Of a stretch of DNA of 18,353 nucleotides, positions 1-8,219 are shown one piece after another. Location of the stretch: NCBI GenBank assembly GCA_946623765.1, contig CAMORL010000014.1:1-18353 (forward strand), in the 5' to 3' direction. Source of the DNA: an uncultured Clostridia bacterium (GTDB lineage: Bacteria > Bacillota_A > Clostridia > Christensenellales > CAG-138). The notes beneath the pieces were generated by a model. That model saw nothing but the letters and a program-made list of their open reading frames with translations. It was not told where the DNA came from and made no database searches. Both the position numbers and the translations under genes were made by a program. Positions within the stretch are counted from its first letter, which is position 1; every line of letters starts with the position of its first letter.

Positions 1-32
1 TCCGCGATCCCCGTCGAAACCATTTCGCCCCC
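1..32 (-). ncRNA. ssrA: tmRNA (ssrA), 5' end only, cut by window edge
   Basis: On the minus strand the sequence starting at 32 reads GGGGGCGAAATGGTTTCGAC and continues GGGGAT. This is the hallmark 5' end of bacterial tmRNA: the GGGGxC acceptor-stem strand followed by the conserved GGTTTCGACGGGGAT segment. tmRNA works with SmpB to rescue ribosomes stalled on mRNAs lacking a stop codon. Only 32 bases are inside the window; the tag reading frame and 3' end lie beyond the left edge. It starts 41 bases after the smpB stop on the same strand, the usual arrangement. I see no convincing separate promoter in that gap, so it may be transcribed with smpB and processed. Confidence 0.9.
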
Positions 33-73
33 AAGACCGTAAAGCGGTGTTCATATGGTATGCCGATATTCTG

Positions 74-541
74 TCAGCGATACTGCTTTTTAAAATTCCG
101 ATCCATATCGCGATCGGCGTCGCGCTCTGCAATGCTCGCGCGCTTATCGAAGAGCTTTTTACCCTTTGCAACTGCAAGCTCTACTTTGACTTTGCCGTCT
201 TTAAAGTAGACGGACAGGGGAACGAGACTGTATCCGTCCGCTTGTGAAAGCGTGTTCAGCTTTCGAATCTCACGCGCATGCGCAAGGAGCTTTCTTGTAC
301 GGAACGGATCGTGGTTATAAATGTTGCCTTGCTCATAAGGACTGATGTGCATGCCGATCAAAAAAAGTTCTCCGTTTTTGACCTGTGCATAACTGTCCTT
401 AAGGTTCAGCGATCCGTTGCGGATGGATTTGACTTCGGTGCCCTGCAAAGCGATGCCGCATTCATAGGTGTCTTCGATGAAATAGTCATGACGCGCCTTG
501 CGGTTCTGTGCAGCGACTTTGATTCCTTTGTGTACCGGCAT
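74..541 (-). CDS. smpB: SsrA-binding protein SmpB
   Basis: SmpB is the small RNA-binding partner of tmRNA in trans-translation. It delivers alanyl-tmRNA to stalled ribosomes. The 155-residue product has the family's typical length and landmarks: an N-terminal [20 protein letters not shown] stretch, the [18 protein letters not shown] core, and a basic C-terminal tail that in the family folds in the decoding centre. The start at 541 (MPVHKG) is chosen because AGGAGG lies just upstream. An in-frame ATG at 589 would add 16 residues but falls inside the terminator-like hairpin at 570-591 and has no ribosome site. The gene lies between secG and ssrA on the same strand. Identification is firm. Confidence 0.96.
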   Translation of the reverse strand: MPVHKGIKVAAQNRKARHDYFIEDTYECGIALQGTEVKSIRNGSLNLKDSYAQVKNGELFLIGMHISPYEQGNIYNHDPFRTRKLLAHAREIRKLNTLSQADGYSLVPLSVYFKDGKVKVELAVAKGKKLFDKRASIAERDADRDMDRNFKKQYR

Positions 542-560
542 GGCACGTCCTCCTTTCTCA

Positions 561-591
561 GAATAGAAACGGTGCATCCGTGGATGCACCG
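561..591 (-). terminator. Hairpin between secG and smpB, terminator or attenuator
   Basis: A near-perfect inverted repeat spans 570-591: CGGTGCATCC, a 2-base centre, then GGATGCACCG (about 9 pairs once a real loop forms). Reading on the minus strand it is followed by a moderately T-rich TTTCTATTC. It lies 20 bases after the secG stop and ends only a few bases before the smpB ribosome site. I see no smpB promoter after it, so it is more likely a partial terminator or an mRNA processing/stability element than a full stop. The weak T-run supports that reading. Confidence 0.6.
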
Positions 592-611
592 CTGCAAGCG
601 TTATGCTTTCT

Positions 612-872
612 TCAGATCGATTTGCCTGCGAATCTGGCGATCAGCAGAAGTGCGATGGCCATGACCGCAATTACGATCGAAAGAACAACGGTGATCTTTT
701 GCAGTTTCGCTTCGCGGTTTGCTGCTTTTCCGCGCTGGGAGAAGGAAACGGTATCGCTGCCGTATGCTGCTCCGAGACCGGATGACTTAGTCTGCTGTAC
801 GAGAACAACCACGCACATCAGAATCGACGAAACCACGAGAACTCCTGCAATAATCCACATTAAAATACCCAT
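612..872 (-). CDS. secG: Preprotein translocase subunit SecG
   Basis: SecG is a small membrane subunit of the SecYEG protein-export channel. The 86-residue product has the family layout. Its first transmembrane helix begins right after the start ([20 protein letters not shown]). A hydrophilic loop follows with the characteristic [16 protein letters not shown] and SDTVSF motifs, then a second helix (about residues 60-80) and a short basic end. The start at 872 is supported by GGAGG about 8 bases upstream; an ATG at 917 in frame would add 15 residues without a ribosome site. It has its own promoter (904-932) and sits between gpmI and smpB. In many Clostridia eno precedes it and rnr follows it; neither is present here. 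Confidence 0.93.
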   Translation of the reverse strand: MGILMWIIAGVLVVSSILMCVVVLVQQTKSSGLGAAYGSDTVSFSQRGKAANREAKLQKITVVLSIVIAVMAIALLLIARFAGKSI

Positions 873-903
873 ATCAGTTCCTCCAAAAATATCTGCGGGA
901 ATG

Positions 904-932
904 ATTATAACATGCACCTATCGAAAATGCAA
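904..932 (-). promoter_or_regulatory. Promoter of secG (-smpB-ssrA)
   Basis: On the minus strand TTGCAT (927-932) is followed after exactly 17 bases by TATAAT (904-909), preceded by TG one base upstream (TGTTATAAT, an extended -10). The predicted start site near 897 gives a leader of about 25 bases that carries the secG ribosome site. It lies just downstream of the gpmI terminator, as expected for a new transcription unit. Confidence 0.85.
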
Positions 933-961
933 GCATAAAAAGAAAAAGATTCAACAGATTT

Positions 962-1000
962 CAGGCAAAATATACGGGAGGTCGACTCAGACCTCCCGTA
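962..1000 (-). terminator. Rho-independent terminator of the gpmI transcription unit
   Basis: A perfect 10-bp inverted repeat, TACGGGAGGT (973-982) and ACCTCCCGTA (991-1000), encloses an 8-base loop. On the minus strand it is followed by TATTTTG, a short T-rich tail. It begins 28 bases past the gpmI stop. The GC-rich stem plus T-tail and position make it the end of the ruvC-to-gpmI run. Confidence 0.85.
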
Positions 1001-1027
1001 TCGGTTCTCGATTGCGAAGGAATGCAG

Positions 1028-2569
1028 TTATCCGATCAGTGATTTGCCGGTCATCTCCGATGGAATCGGGAGACTGAGAAGCGTGAGCAGCGTCGGTGCA
1101 AGATCGCAGAGCCTGCCGCCTTCGCGAAGGGTTACGTCCTTGCGCGTGTCGTCGACCAGAATACACGGCACGGGAAGCGTCGTGTGTGCGGTAAACGGTG
1201 CATTTTGCGCTTCGTCCCACATGAGTTCACAGTTGCCGTGGTCTGCCGTCACAATGCAGCGTCCGCCGGTCTTCAGGATCGCGTCGACTACGGTTTTGAG
1301 GCACGCGTCCACCGCGTGAACGGCCTTGACCGCAGCGTCCATCACGCCCGTGTGACCGACCATGTCGGGGTTTGCGAAGTTCAGAATCATCACGTCATAC
1401 TTGCCGCTTTCGATCCGCGCCTTCGCTTCTGCCGCAACCTCATACGCGCTCATTTCGGGCTGCATGTCATAGGTCGGGACCTTCGGCGAGGGGATCAGGC
1501 AGCGATCCTCGTTCACATTCGGCGCTTCGACGCCGCCGTTGAAGAAGAATGTGACATGCGCATACTTTTCGGTCTCCGCAATACGAAGCTGAGAAAGACC
1601 CTTTTCCGCTATATACGCGCCGAAAGTGTTCGCAAGCGACTGCGGTTTGAATGCCACATGCAGCGCATTCTCGAAGGTTTTGTCGTACTGCGTCATCGAC
1701 ACATAATAAAGCGGGAAGAATCCGTATCTGCGTTCGAATCCGCTGAAGTCCTCAAAGATATATGCGCGGCTGATCTCTCTTGCGCGGTCCGGACGGAAGT
1801 TGAAGAAGATCACACTGTCGTTTGCGCTGATCGTTGCGGTGGGCATACCGTCGGTGAGAATAACCGTAGGCTGTACGAATTCATCAGTATCGCCGCGATC
1901 GTAGCTCTGCTGCATCGCTTCAGGACCGGAGGAGGCGGTAAAGCCTTCGCCGTACGTCAGAGCGGCGTAAGCACGTTCAACACGTTCAAATCGATTGTCG
2001 CGATCCATCGCATAGAATCTGCCCATTACCGTCGCGATTTTGCCGCAGCCGATCTCTTTGAGCTTTTCGTCAAGCTGTTCAAGATACATTTTTCCGGAGG
2101 ACGGGGGAACGTCACGACCGTCCATGAAGCAATGGACATAGACTTTCTTTAACCCGTTCCGCTTGGCAAGCTCAACAAGCGCGTAGAGATGCTCGAGGTG
2201 GCTGTGTACGCCGCCGTCGGAGCAGAGCCCCATCAGATGAAGCGCGGAATCATGCCGCTTGCAGTTTTCGATCGCGCCGACAAACGCGGGATTCTCAAAA
2301 AAATCGCCGTCTTTGATGGACTTCGTGATGCGGGTAAGCTCCTGATAGACGATACGGCCTGCACCGATGTTCGTGTGTCCGACTTCGGAATTACCCATCT
2401 GACCGTCGGGAAGCCCGACGTCCATACCGCTTGCGCCGATCAGCGTATGCGGATATTCCTTCCAAAGACGCATGAAATTCACGGCGCCGTCGGTAAGAAT
2501 TGCGTTGTACTGTTTTTCCTCGCGATAGCCGAAGCCGTCGAGGATAATCAATGCTGTGATTGGTTTCAT
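1028..2569 (-). CDS. gpmI: 2,3-bisphosphoglycerate-independent phosphoglycerate mutase
   Basis: This glycolytic enzyme interconverts 3- and 2-phosphoglycerate using a phosphoserine intermediate and, in the family, two Mn ions. The 513-residue length is normal. The N-terminal metal motif LDGFG (Asp11) and the catalytic serine motif MGNSEVGHTNIGAGR (Ser61) are clear. Further family blocks are HCFMDGRDVPP, FFNFRPDRARE, MILNFANPDMVGHTG and TADHGNCE. The ATG at 2569 shares its A with the TGA stop of the upstream kinase/isomerase gene, and AAAGGTGG lies about 9 bases upstream, so translation is probably coupled. This is the last gene before the hairpin at 962-1000. eno, usually next, is absent; secG follows instead. 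Confidence 0.97.
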   Translation of the reverse strand: MKPITALIILDGFGYREEKQYNAILTDGAVNFMRLWKEYPHTLIGASGMDVGLPDGQMGNSEVGHTNIGAGRIVYQELTRITKSIKDGDFFENPAFVGAIENCKRHDSALHLMGLCSDGGVHSHLEHLYALVELAKRNGLKKVYVHCFMDGRDVPPSSGKMYLEQLDEKLKEIGCGKIATVMGRFYAMDRDNRFERVERAYAALTYGEGFTASSGPEAMQQSYDRGDTDEFVQPTVILTDGMPTATISANDSVIFFNFRPDRAREISRAYIFEDFSGFERRYGFFPLYYVSMTQYDKTFENALHVAFKPQSLANTFGAYIAEKGLSQLRIAETEKYAHVTFFFNGGVEAPNVNEDRCLIPSPKVPTYDMQPEMSAYEVAAEAKARIESGKYDVMILNFANPDMVGHTGVMDAAVKAVHAVDACLKTVVDAILKTGGRCIVTADHGNCELMWDEAQNAPFTAHTTLPVPCILVDDTRKDVTLREGGRLCDLAPTLLTLLSLPIPSEMTGKSLIG

Positions 2570-4506
2570 CAGAAATGAACCACCTTTGAAAAGTCTTCTG
2601 CCTTGAGACTTGCTCCGCCGATGAGGCCGCCGTCGATCTCGGGCATTGCCATGAGCTCAGAAGCGTTCTTCGGATTCATGCTGCCGCCGTACTGGATGCG
2701 GACCTTGTTTGCGGTCGCTTCGCCGAAGACGCCTGCGATTGCCTTGCGGATTACGCCGATGGTTGCATTCGCATCTTCCTTCGTCGCAGTCTTGCCGGTG
2801 CCGATTGCCCAGATGGGCTCATATGCGATCACAACAGATTCGACCTGCGCGTTCGTCATATCCTTCAGAGCTGCAACGGTCTGCCCGGAGACGAGCGTAT
2901 CGGTCACGCCTGCTTCACGCTGTTCAAGCGATTCGCCGACGCAGATGATCGGGGTGATACCCGCGTTCAAAGCGGCCAGTGCGCGCTTGTTGACGGTTTC
3001 GTCTGTTTCGCCGAAATACTGACGGCGTTCGGAGTGACCGACGATTGCATATTCGACACCGCGTGCTTTCAGCATATCCGCGGAGATCTCGCCTGTGAAC
3101 GCACCCTTTTCGGCCCAATGAATGTTCTGCGCGCCGAGTTTGATGTTAGTACCTTTGATGTGCTTGCCTACGCAGCACAGATCGACGTAAGGCGGGCAGA
3201 CGACGACATCGCACTTTGCATCCGCTACAAGCGGAATCAGAGCGTCAACAAGCTCAACTGCCTCGTCAGGCGTTTTGTTCATTTTCCAGTTGCCGGCAAT
3301 GATCGGGCGTCTGCCTTCGATCTTATCGTTCAGAACCGCCACGCCGGGGAGAATCTTGCCTTCAAGGAATTCGAGAGATGCGCCGCCGCCGGTGGAGATA
3401 TGCGTCATCTTATTTGCGAAGCCGAGCTTTTTCACTGCAGAAGCGGAATCGCCGCCGCCGATGATCGTTGTGCCTTCGCAGTCAGCGCACGCAGCAGCAA
3501 CCGCCTTGGTGCCTTCCGCAAATGCCGGGAACTCGAACACGCCCATAGGTCCGTTCCAAATGACTGTCTTCGCTTCGACAATGGTATTGCGGAACAGTTC
3601 GCGAGTCTTTTCACCGATGTCAAGACCCATCCAGCCTTCCGGAATTGCGTTGGAAGGAACTGTCTTGTGCTCTGCATCTGCCGAGAATTCCTTTGCAACG
3701 ACAGTATCAACAGGCAAGAGCAGGTTGACGCCGCGCTCTTTGGCTTCCGCCATCAGATCCTTAGCGAGCTCAATGCTGTTTTCGTCAAGCAGGGACGTAC
3801 CGATCTCATAACCCATTGCTTTGAAGAACGTATATGCCATGCCGCCGCCGATAATGAGACTGTCGCACTTGCTGAGCAGGTTCTTGATGACGCCGATCTT
3901 ATCTGCGACCTTTGCGCCGCCGAGAATCGCTACAAACGGACGGATCGGGTTTTCGAGCGCTTCACCCATGATGCCGAGTTCCTTGCCGATCAGGAATCCC
4001 GCAACTGCCGGAATATAGTTCGCAACACCTGCTGTGGATGCATGTGCACGATGCACGGTGCCGAACGCATCGGATACGAACAGATCGGCCAGAGAGGCGA
4101 GTTGCTTTGCGAATTCGGGGTCGTTCTTTTCTTCTTCTTTATAGAAGCGGGTGTTCTCAAGAAGAACAATCTCGCCATCCTTCATGTCCGCGATCGCTGC
4201 TTTGGCGCTTTCGCCGATCGTGTCGGTAGCAAACCAGACGCGGGTATCGGGCAGAAGCTCGGCAAGACGCTGACCGACCGGCTCCAGAGAGTATTTCGGG
4301 TTTACCTCTCCTTTGGGTCTGCCGAGGTGCGAGCAAAGGATGACTTTTGCTTTGTGATCCAGGAGGTACTTGATCGTCGGAAGCGCAGCAACGATGCGCT
4401 TGTCGTCGGAGACGGTACCGTCCTCTGCGAGCGGGACATTGAAGTCCACACGAACAAGAACTTTCTTGCCAGTTACGTTGACATCTTCGATCGTCATTTT
4501 TGCCAT
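2569..4506 (-). CDS. pgk/tpiA: Fused phosphoglycerate kinase / triosephosphate isomerase
   Basis: One uninterrupted 645-residue frame encodes two glycolytic enzymes. Residues 1 to about 395 are phosphoglycerate kinase (1,3-bisphosphoglycerate + ADP to 3-phosphoglycerate + ATP). They include [10 protein letters not shown] with Arg19 and Asp21, CSHLGRPKG, the GGAKVADK hinge region, [18 protein letters not shown] near 350 and [13 protein letters not shown] near 372. From residue 399 a complete triosephosphate isomerase begins without its own Met: AGNWKMNK (Asn406, Lys408), IVGHSERR (catalytic His491), [11 protein letters not shown] (catalytic Glu563) and QYGGSM. All catalytic residues of both halves are present. 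Such fusions are known, notably in Thermotoga. I chose the ATG at 4506 (MAKMTIEDV) because AAAGGA lies about 12 bases upstream; the ATG at 4527 has no ribosome site. The gene overlaps gpmI by one base. Confidence 0.95.
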   Translation of the reverse strand: MAKMTIEDVNVTGKKVLVRVDFNVPLAEDGTVSDDKRIVAALPTIKYLLDHKAKVILCSHLGRPKGEVNPKYSLEPVGQRLAELLPDTRVWFATDTIGESAKAAIADMKDGEIVLLENTRFYKEEEKNDPEFAKQLASLADLFVSDAFGTVHRAHASTAGVANYIPAVAGFLIGKELGIMGEALENPIRPFVAILGGAKVADKIGVIKNLLSKCDSLIIGGGMAYTFFKAMGYEIGTSLLDENSIELAKDLMAEAKERGVNLLLPVDTVVAKEFSADAEHKTVPSNAIPEGWMGLDIGEKTRELFRNTIVEAKTVIWNGPMGVFEFPAFAEGTKAVAAACADCEGTTIIGGGDSASAVKKLGFANKMTHISTGGGASLEFLEGKILPGVAVLNDKIEGRRPIIAGNWKMNKTPDEAVELVDALIPLVADAKCDVVVCPPYVDLCCVGKHIKGTNIKLGAQNIHWAEKGAFTGEISADMLKARGVEYAIVGHSERRQYFGETDETVNKRALAALNAGITPIICVGESLEQREAGVTDTLVSGQTVAALKDMTNAQVESVVIAYEPIWAIGTGKTATKEDANATIGVIRKAIAGVFGEATANKVRIQYGGSMNPKNASELMAMPEIDGGLIGGASLKAEDFSKVVHF

Positions 4507-4557
4507 AGTGTTATATATTCCTTTCATGGTTTTGTTATATGATGAAGCGAAATCGCG

Positions 4558-5274
4558 TCATTCCGGGTCATGAGACAAGATCTCAAAAATACTTCCTTCT
4601 TCGGCGTAGATACAGCGCCGGTCGATGATGGCGGGGTATTCCGTCCCGTCGTCGTACAAGTGTGTCAGTACTGCCGCATAGCAGCCGGCTTTTTGTCGGA
4701 GCGACAGAACCTGCGCAACAGTCATATGATTCTTCAGCGCTTTGCCATTCGATTCGTCCCGAAGACAGGCGTCAGCCAAAAGCAGATCTGCGCCGCGTGC
4801 GGCCGTGATTAAGCCCTCAAACCATCCGGTATCCCCGGTGTAAAAGATCGAATGACCGGAAGCATCGGTGATGCGAACGCCCATTGTCGGTACAGCATGA
4901 TGCACCGCGGTAAAGGCAAGCGTCAGAGAGCCGATTGTGATTTGCATGCCGTCATGCGTCCGGACTGTGTTAAACACAGGATACTGCAGATTATCTGTTT
5001 CCGGCGAAAACACATGAACCGGTGTTTTCAGTTTTCCGAATTCTGCCATATAGCGGAATAAATGGATTTCACCGGCGTGATCCGCATGCATGTGCGAAAG
5101 AACGATCGCGTCGAGCCGCAGGGGAAGTTCCGGATAGAGATCTCTGCATTTAGCAAGAGCACCGCTGCCGCAATCCAACAGAATTCGCGTGTCGCCGTCC
5201 TCAACAAGATAAGAGGAACAGCCTTTTCCGGGCGCGGGAAACGGTCCGTACACGCCCAAGAGGGTCAGCCTCAT
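4558..5274 (-). CDS. MBL-fold metallo-hydrolase (YhfI / RNase Z-like)
   Basis: A 238-residue metallo-beta-lactamase-fold hydrolase, probably binding two Zn ions. The ligand set is complete: SHMHADHAGE gives His61, His63, Asp65 and His66. His126, Asp148 (FYTGDTGW) and His205 (LTHLYDD) complete it. The opening MRLTLLGVYGPFPAPGKGCSS and the compact length resemble the YhfI-type branch of the RNase Z/arylsulfatase-like group rather than full RNase Z, whose exosite arm I do not see. The substrate is unknown, and it may be a phosphodiesterase. The ATG overlaps the stop of the upstream coiled-coil gene (ATGA), with GGAGG about 9 bases upstream. The kinase/isomerase gene follows after 51 bases, so it sits in the same operon. 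Confidence 0.85.
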   Translation of the reverse strand: MRLTLLGVYGPFPAPGKGCSSYLVEDGDTRILLDCGSGALAKCRDLYPELPLRLDAIVLSHMHADHAGEIHLFRYMAEFGKLKTPVHVFSPETDNLQYPVFNTVRTHDGMQITIGSLTLAFTAVHHAVPTMGVRITDASGHSIFYTGDTGWFEGLITAARGADLLLADACLRDESNGKALKNHMTVAQVLSLRQKAGCYAAVLTHLYDDGTEYPAIIDRRCIYAEEGSIFEILSHDPE

Positions 5275-6026
5275 TGTTCGTCCTCCGTAGCGGCAAGGAT
5301 CTCATCGATGATGGCATCTACATCGGAACCGGAAGCGCCGGATTTTCCTGTTGCAATCTTATCGACTGTCCAAAGCTGTTCATCTCCGTTTGATTCACGG
5401 CTTGGCTGGTAAGACAGAGGATTCGATTGATAATCCGGTATATCGTCACGAAAATAGGACGGCGTATCGGAAGCGTTTTCACTGCTCTGATTTTCATCGG
5501 GTTTGCCGAGACCGGGAAGAGGCGTACCGTCCGTGTTCAACAGCTGCGGTACCGCGTTGTGCAGGGCAGCGGAAAGCTCCGAATAACGACGCGCGTTGTC
5601 CTTCGCAAGTTCGAGCTGTTCCTGAACCATTGCATCATAACCATTCAACAACGCTGCATACTGCTCAATTTGCTGCTGCATCTCAGCGCGCTTTTTCTGA
5701 CCTTCGTCTTCCGCTTCGCGCACGATTTCTCTTGCATTCCGATATGCGTCGTCAACAATGCGATCCGCCTTTTTTCGCTGCGCATCGCATTCGTTCTGCG
5801 TCTGCTCAAGGATTTCGCCTGATTTGCGCTGTGCGTCTGCAATCATGTTGTCCGCCGTTGCAGTTGCTTCATTCAGAGCACGTCCGATTCCGCGTTCGCG
5901 GCGCTCAACGTCAATCACGCGGTCTTTAAGACGCTTGTTCTCTGTTGTCAACGATTCAAGCTGCTGTTCGAGCGAGCGAATCTGATTCGCCTGTTCCGCA
6001 ATGATACGCTGTTTTTTGCCGAACAT
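5271..6026 (-). CDS. Coiled-coil protein, DivIVA-like, function unknown
   Basis: A 251-residue soluble protein with no signal peptide or membrane segment. Residues about 5 to 175 are strongly heptad-like and charged (repeated Glu/Arg/Lys/Gln with Ala, Leu, Ile), predicting a long coiled coil. The part with DAQRKSGEIL and AYRNAREIVREAEDE resembles the C-terminal region of DivIVA-family cell-division/polarity proteins. I do not see the N-terminal membrane-binding DivIVA motif. The rest is a low-complexity acidic/Ser-Pro linker ending in a short conserved-looking tail (VDAIIDEILAATEDEQ). The start at 6026 is fixed by GGAGG about 6 bases upstream, and lies one base after the ruvB stop. Its position between ruvB and an MBL hydrolase suggests co-expression only; I do not infer a repair role. 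Confidence 0.75.
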   Translation of the reverse strand: MFGKKQRIIAEQANQIRSLEQQLESLTTENKRLKDRVIDVERRERGIGRALNEATATADNMIADAQRKSGEILEQTQNECDAQRKKADRIVDDAYRNAREIVREAEDEGQKKRAEMQQQIEQYAALLNGYDAMVQEQLELAKDNARRYSELSAALHNAVPQLLNTDGTPLPGLGKPDENQSSENASDTPSYFRDDIPDYQSNPLSYQPSRESNGDEQLWTVDKIATGKSGASGSDVDAIIDEILAATEDEQ

Positions 6027-6027
6027 A

Positions 6028-7056
6028 TTAAACCTCCAGACGTTCCTGCTGTACCGATACGGGTACGGGGTAATCCAAATGCCGGTACGCATCCGGCAGA
6101 ACAATTCTTCCGCGCGTCGTTCGTGCAATGAAACCGAGTTTCAGCAGATAGGGCTCGTACACATCTTCGACCGTTCCGGCATCTTCACCGGTATATGCAG
6201 CGATCGTATCGAGCCCGACCGGACCGCCGTGGAAGATCTCGATCATGGCGACAAGCATCTTGCGGTCAACTGCATCGAGACCGAGCTCATCGATCTTCAG
6301 CATGGAAAGCGCGTTCTGCGCAGTCTTAAGATCAATCACGCCGGTTCCGCGTACTTGAGAATAGTCCCGGACACGACGCAAAAGCCTGTTAGCGATACGC
6401 GGCGTTCCACGTGAACGTGATGCAATCTCCAAAGAGCCTTCTTCGTCGATCTCAATATGCAGAATGTCTGCGCTGCGCGTAACGATCTCCTTCAAACTTT
6501 CGGGCGTATACAGTTCGAGCTGTTCTTTGATGCCGAACCGATCACGAAGCGGAGAGGACAGCATGCCGAGACGCGTCGTGGCGCCGATCAGCGTAAACCG
6601 CGGAAGATCAAGCCGGATGCTTCTGGCGCCCGGACCTTTGCCGATGATGATGTCAAGAGCGAAGTCCTCCATAGCGGGATAAAGGACTTCTTCGACGTTC
6701 GGATTGAGACGATGTATCTCATCGATAAACAGGACGTCGCCGGGGCTGAGGTTTGTAAGAAGCGCGGCAAGATCCCCTGCATGCGTAATTGCCGGACCGC
6801 TGGTGACGCGGAGACTGACACCCATTTCGTTCGCGATGATTCCGGCAAGCGTCGTTTTGCCGAGACCGGGAGGACCGTATAACAGCGCATGGTCCAGGGA
6901 TTCTCCGCGCGACTTTGCCGCTTCGATATAGATCTGCATATGTTCCTTCACGCTCTCCTGACCGATATACTCGGACAGAAAATGCGGACGGATACTGTAT
7001 TCGTTTTTTGCGTCCTCTTCCTGAAGGGAGGAGGAGATCAGTCTGTCATCCTGCAT
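6028..7056 (-). CDS. ruvB: Holliday junction branch migration ATPase RuvB
   Basis: RuvB is the AAA+ motor that drives branch migration of Holliday junctions together with RuvA in recombinational repair. The 342-residue product has the standard layout. Walker A is GPPGLGKTT (61-69) and Walker B is [10 protein letters not shown] (108-117). The sensor-1/arginine-finger region contains LIGATTR and SSPLRDRFG. The C-terminal winged helix includes GPVGLDTIA and [16 protein letters not shown]. The ATG at 7056 comes 3 bases after the ruvA stop, preceded by an AGAGG-type site. Neighbouring ruvA and ruvC on the same strand confirm the assignment. Confidence 0.97.
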   Translation of the reverse strand: MQDDRLISSSLQEEDAKNEYSIRPHFLSEYIGQESVKEHMQIYIEAAKSRGESLDHALLYGPPGLGKTTLAGIIANEMGVSLRVTSGPAITHAGDLAALLTNLSPGDVLFIDEIHRLNPNVEEVLYPAMEDFALDIIIGKGPGARSIRLDLPRFTLIGATTRLGMLSSPLRDRFGIKEQLELYTPESLKEIVTRSADILHIEIDEEGSLEIASRSRGTPRIANRLLRRVRDYSQVRGTGVIDLKTAQNALSMLKIDELGLDAVDRKMLVAMIEIFHGGPVGLDTIAAYTGEDAGTVEDVYEPYLLKLGFIARTTRGRIVLPDAYRHLDYPVPVSVQQERLEV

Positions 7057-7059
7057 GTA

Positions 7060-7656
7060 TTACCTCTTCGCCATGCTCTTTAATGCTTTTGTAATCAGCT
7101 CTTCCACGTTTTCCGCTTCCTTGATCTTTGCAACAGCACGTGACGCAGTCAATCCATCGTAGCCGAGGGATGTCAGAGCAGCGACCGCTTCGCTCTGCAG
7201 CGAAGGGAGGGAAGGCTTTGCCTCGCTTTGCTTGACAGGGACTGTTCCGACAGATTCCTGACGAATCGACTCGCCGAGCTCGAGGATCACACGCTGTGCC
7301 GTTTTCCTGCCCATACCGACGACTCGGTCGAAGGCGGTCGGGTTGTCGGTCATGATTGCTGCGCGAACGTCCGACGGCGTCATAGTCGACAGCACGGACA
7401 GTGCAACTTTCGGACCGATGCGGGAAACGTTCAGAAGCTTCCGGAACATATCGCGTTCTTCGGTATCCGCAAAACCGTAAAGCGCCTGCACGCCTTCGGC
7501 AAGATGCAAATGCGTAAAGAGCTTTGCCTGTTCACCGACGATAAGTGCCTTCAGCGTCAGTGAACTGCAGAATAGTTCATAGCCGACGCCGGCGGCTTCG
7601 ATCACAGCGCGATCCGCCCAGATTTCATCGACGATTCCTTTGATATATGCGTACAT
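7060..7656 (-). CDS. ruvA: Holliday junction DNA helicase subunit RuvA
   Basis: RuvA binds the four-way junction as a tetramer and loads RuvB. The 198-residue product has the three family domains: an N-terminal OB fold (MYAYIKGIVDEIW to about 63), paired helix-hairpin-helix motifs (SRIGPKVALSVLS and VVGMGRKTAQRVILEL), and, after a flexible Ser/Pro/Lys/Gln-rich linker, the RuvB-contacting C-terminal domain (AVAALTSLGYDGLTASRAV). The start at 7656 has AGGAG 5-6 bases upstream; this ribosome site overlaps the ruvC stop codon, so translation is likely coupled. An upstream in-frame ATG at 7716 would lie within ruvC and lacks support. Confidence 0.96.
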   Translation of the reverse strand: MYAYIKGIVDEIWADRAVIEAAGVGYELFCSSLTLKALIVGEQAKLFTHLHLAEGVQALYGFADTEERDMFRKLLNVSRIGPKVALSVLSTMTPSDVRAAIMTDNPTAFDRVVGMGRKTAQRVILELGESIRQESVGTVPVKQSEAKPSLPSLQSEAVAALTSLGYDGLTASRAVAKIKEAENVEELITKALKSMAKR

Positions 7657-7664
7657 AATAACTC

Positions 7665-8162
7665 CTATTTGATCCTGTATTCTTCCTGCGCGGGACCTGC
7701 ATGGAATGCGAGGCACAGCGCAGCGGCAAGTGCATCGGCGGCGTCATCCGGCTTCGGTTCGGTTTTCAGCCCGAGAAGTACGCGGATCATTTGCTGCACC
7801 TGCTTTTTGTCGGCATGTCCGTTGCCGCAGACGGATTGTTTGATCTCCATCGGGGTGAATTCATACATCGGAACGCCGCATTGCTGTACGCCGAGAATGG
7901 AGACACCGCGACCGGAACCGACGGCAATGGCGGTTGTGATGTTGTGGTAGAAGAACAGCTCTTCAAATGCAGCCATATCGGGATGATACAGTTCACAAAG
8001 CTGACGTGTGCCGAGATACAGACGTTCCAGACGTTCGGGAAACGGAAGCTTTTTATCCGTTTCCACGACGCCGAAGTCGATCGGTGTGATCGACTGACCG
8101 TTCTTTTCTACGACACCGTAACCCATGATCGCATAGCCGGGGTCAATCCCTAAAATACGCAA
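7665..8162 (-). CDS. ruvC: Crossover junction endodeoxyribonuclease RuvC, TTG start
   Basis: RuvC is the Mg-dependent resolvase that nicks Holliday junctions symmetrically after RuvAB branch migration. The 165-residue product (MRILGIDPGYAIMGYGVV onward) has the RNase H-like fold's catalytic acids: Asp7, a Glu at 67/68 in AFEELFF, and Asp140 and Asp143 in DDAADALAAALC. No ATG lies near the expected N-terminus. The start is called at the TTG at 8162 because GGAGG (8169-8173) sits 6 bases upstream and the protein then begins exactly like other RuvC proteins. A GTG at 8177 would place the ribosome site inside the coding region. It is the first gene of the leftward operon. Confidence 0.94.
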   Translation of the reverse strand: MRILGIDPGYAIMGYGVVEKNGQSITPIDFGVVETDKKLPFPERLERLYLGTRQLCELYHPDMAAFEELFFYHNITTAIAVGSGRGVSILGVQQCGVPMYEFTPMEIKQSVCGNGHADKKQVQQMIRVLLGLKTEPKPDDAADALAAALCLAFHAGPAQEEYRIK

Positions 8163-8190
8163 TACGGACCTCCACACAAAATTTCAGTTT

Positions 8191-8219
8191 ATTATATCAT
8201 AAGGATCAGACCTATGCAA
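8191..8219 (-). promoter_or_regulatory. Promoter of the ruvCAB-to-gpmI operon
   Basis: On the minus strand TTGCAT (8214-8219), a 17-base spacer and TATAAT (8191-8196), with TG one base before the -10 (TGATATAAT). The predicted start near 8184 leaves a leader of about 20 bases carrying the ruvC ribosome site. It is the only strong promoter I see for the seven genes down to 1028. Confidence 0.85.

Noticed and set aside
3034..4542. Long plus-strand open frame (about 500 codons) opposite the kinase/isomerase gene
   Set aside because: It is antisense to a gene with complete catalytic motifs on the minus strand, has no ribosome site or recognisable domain, and is explained by codon bias of the real gene. 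The same applies to plus-strand frames at 1184-2152 and 5351-5929 and the minus-strand frames at 13194-13994 and 17275-18084.
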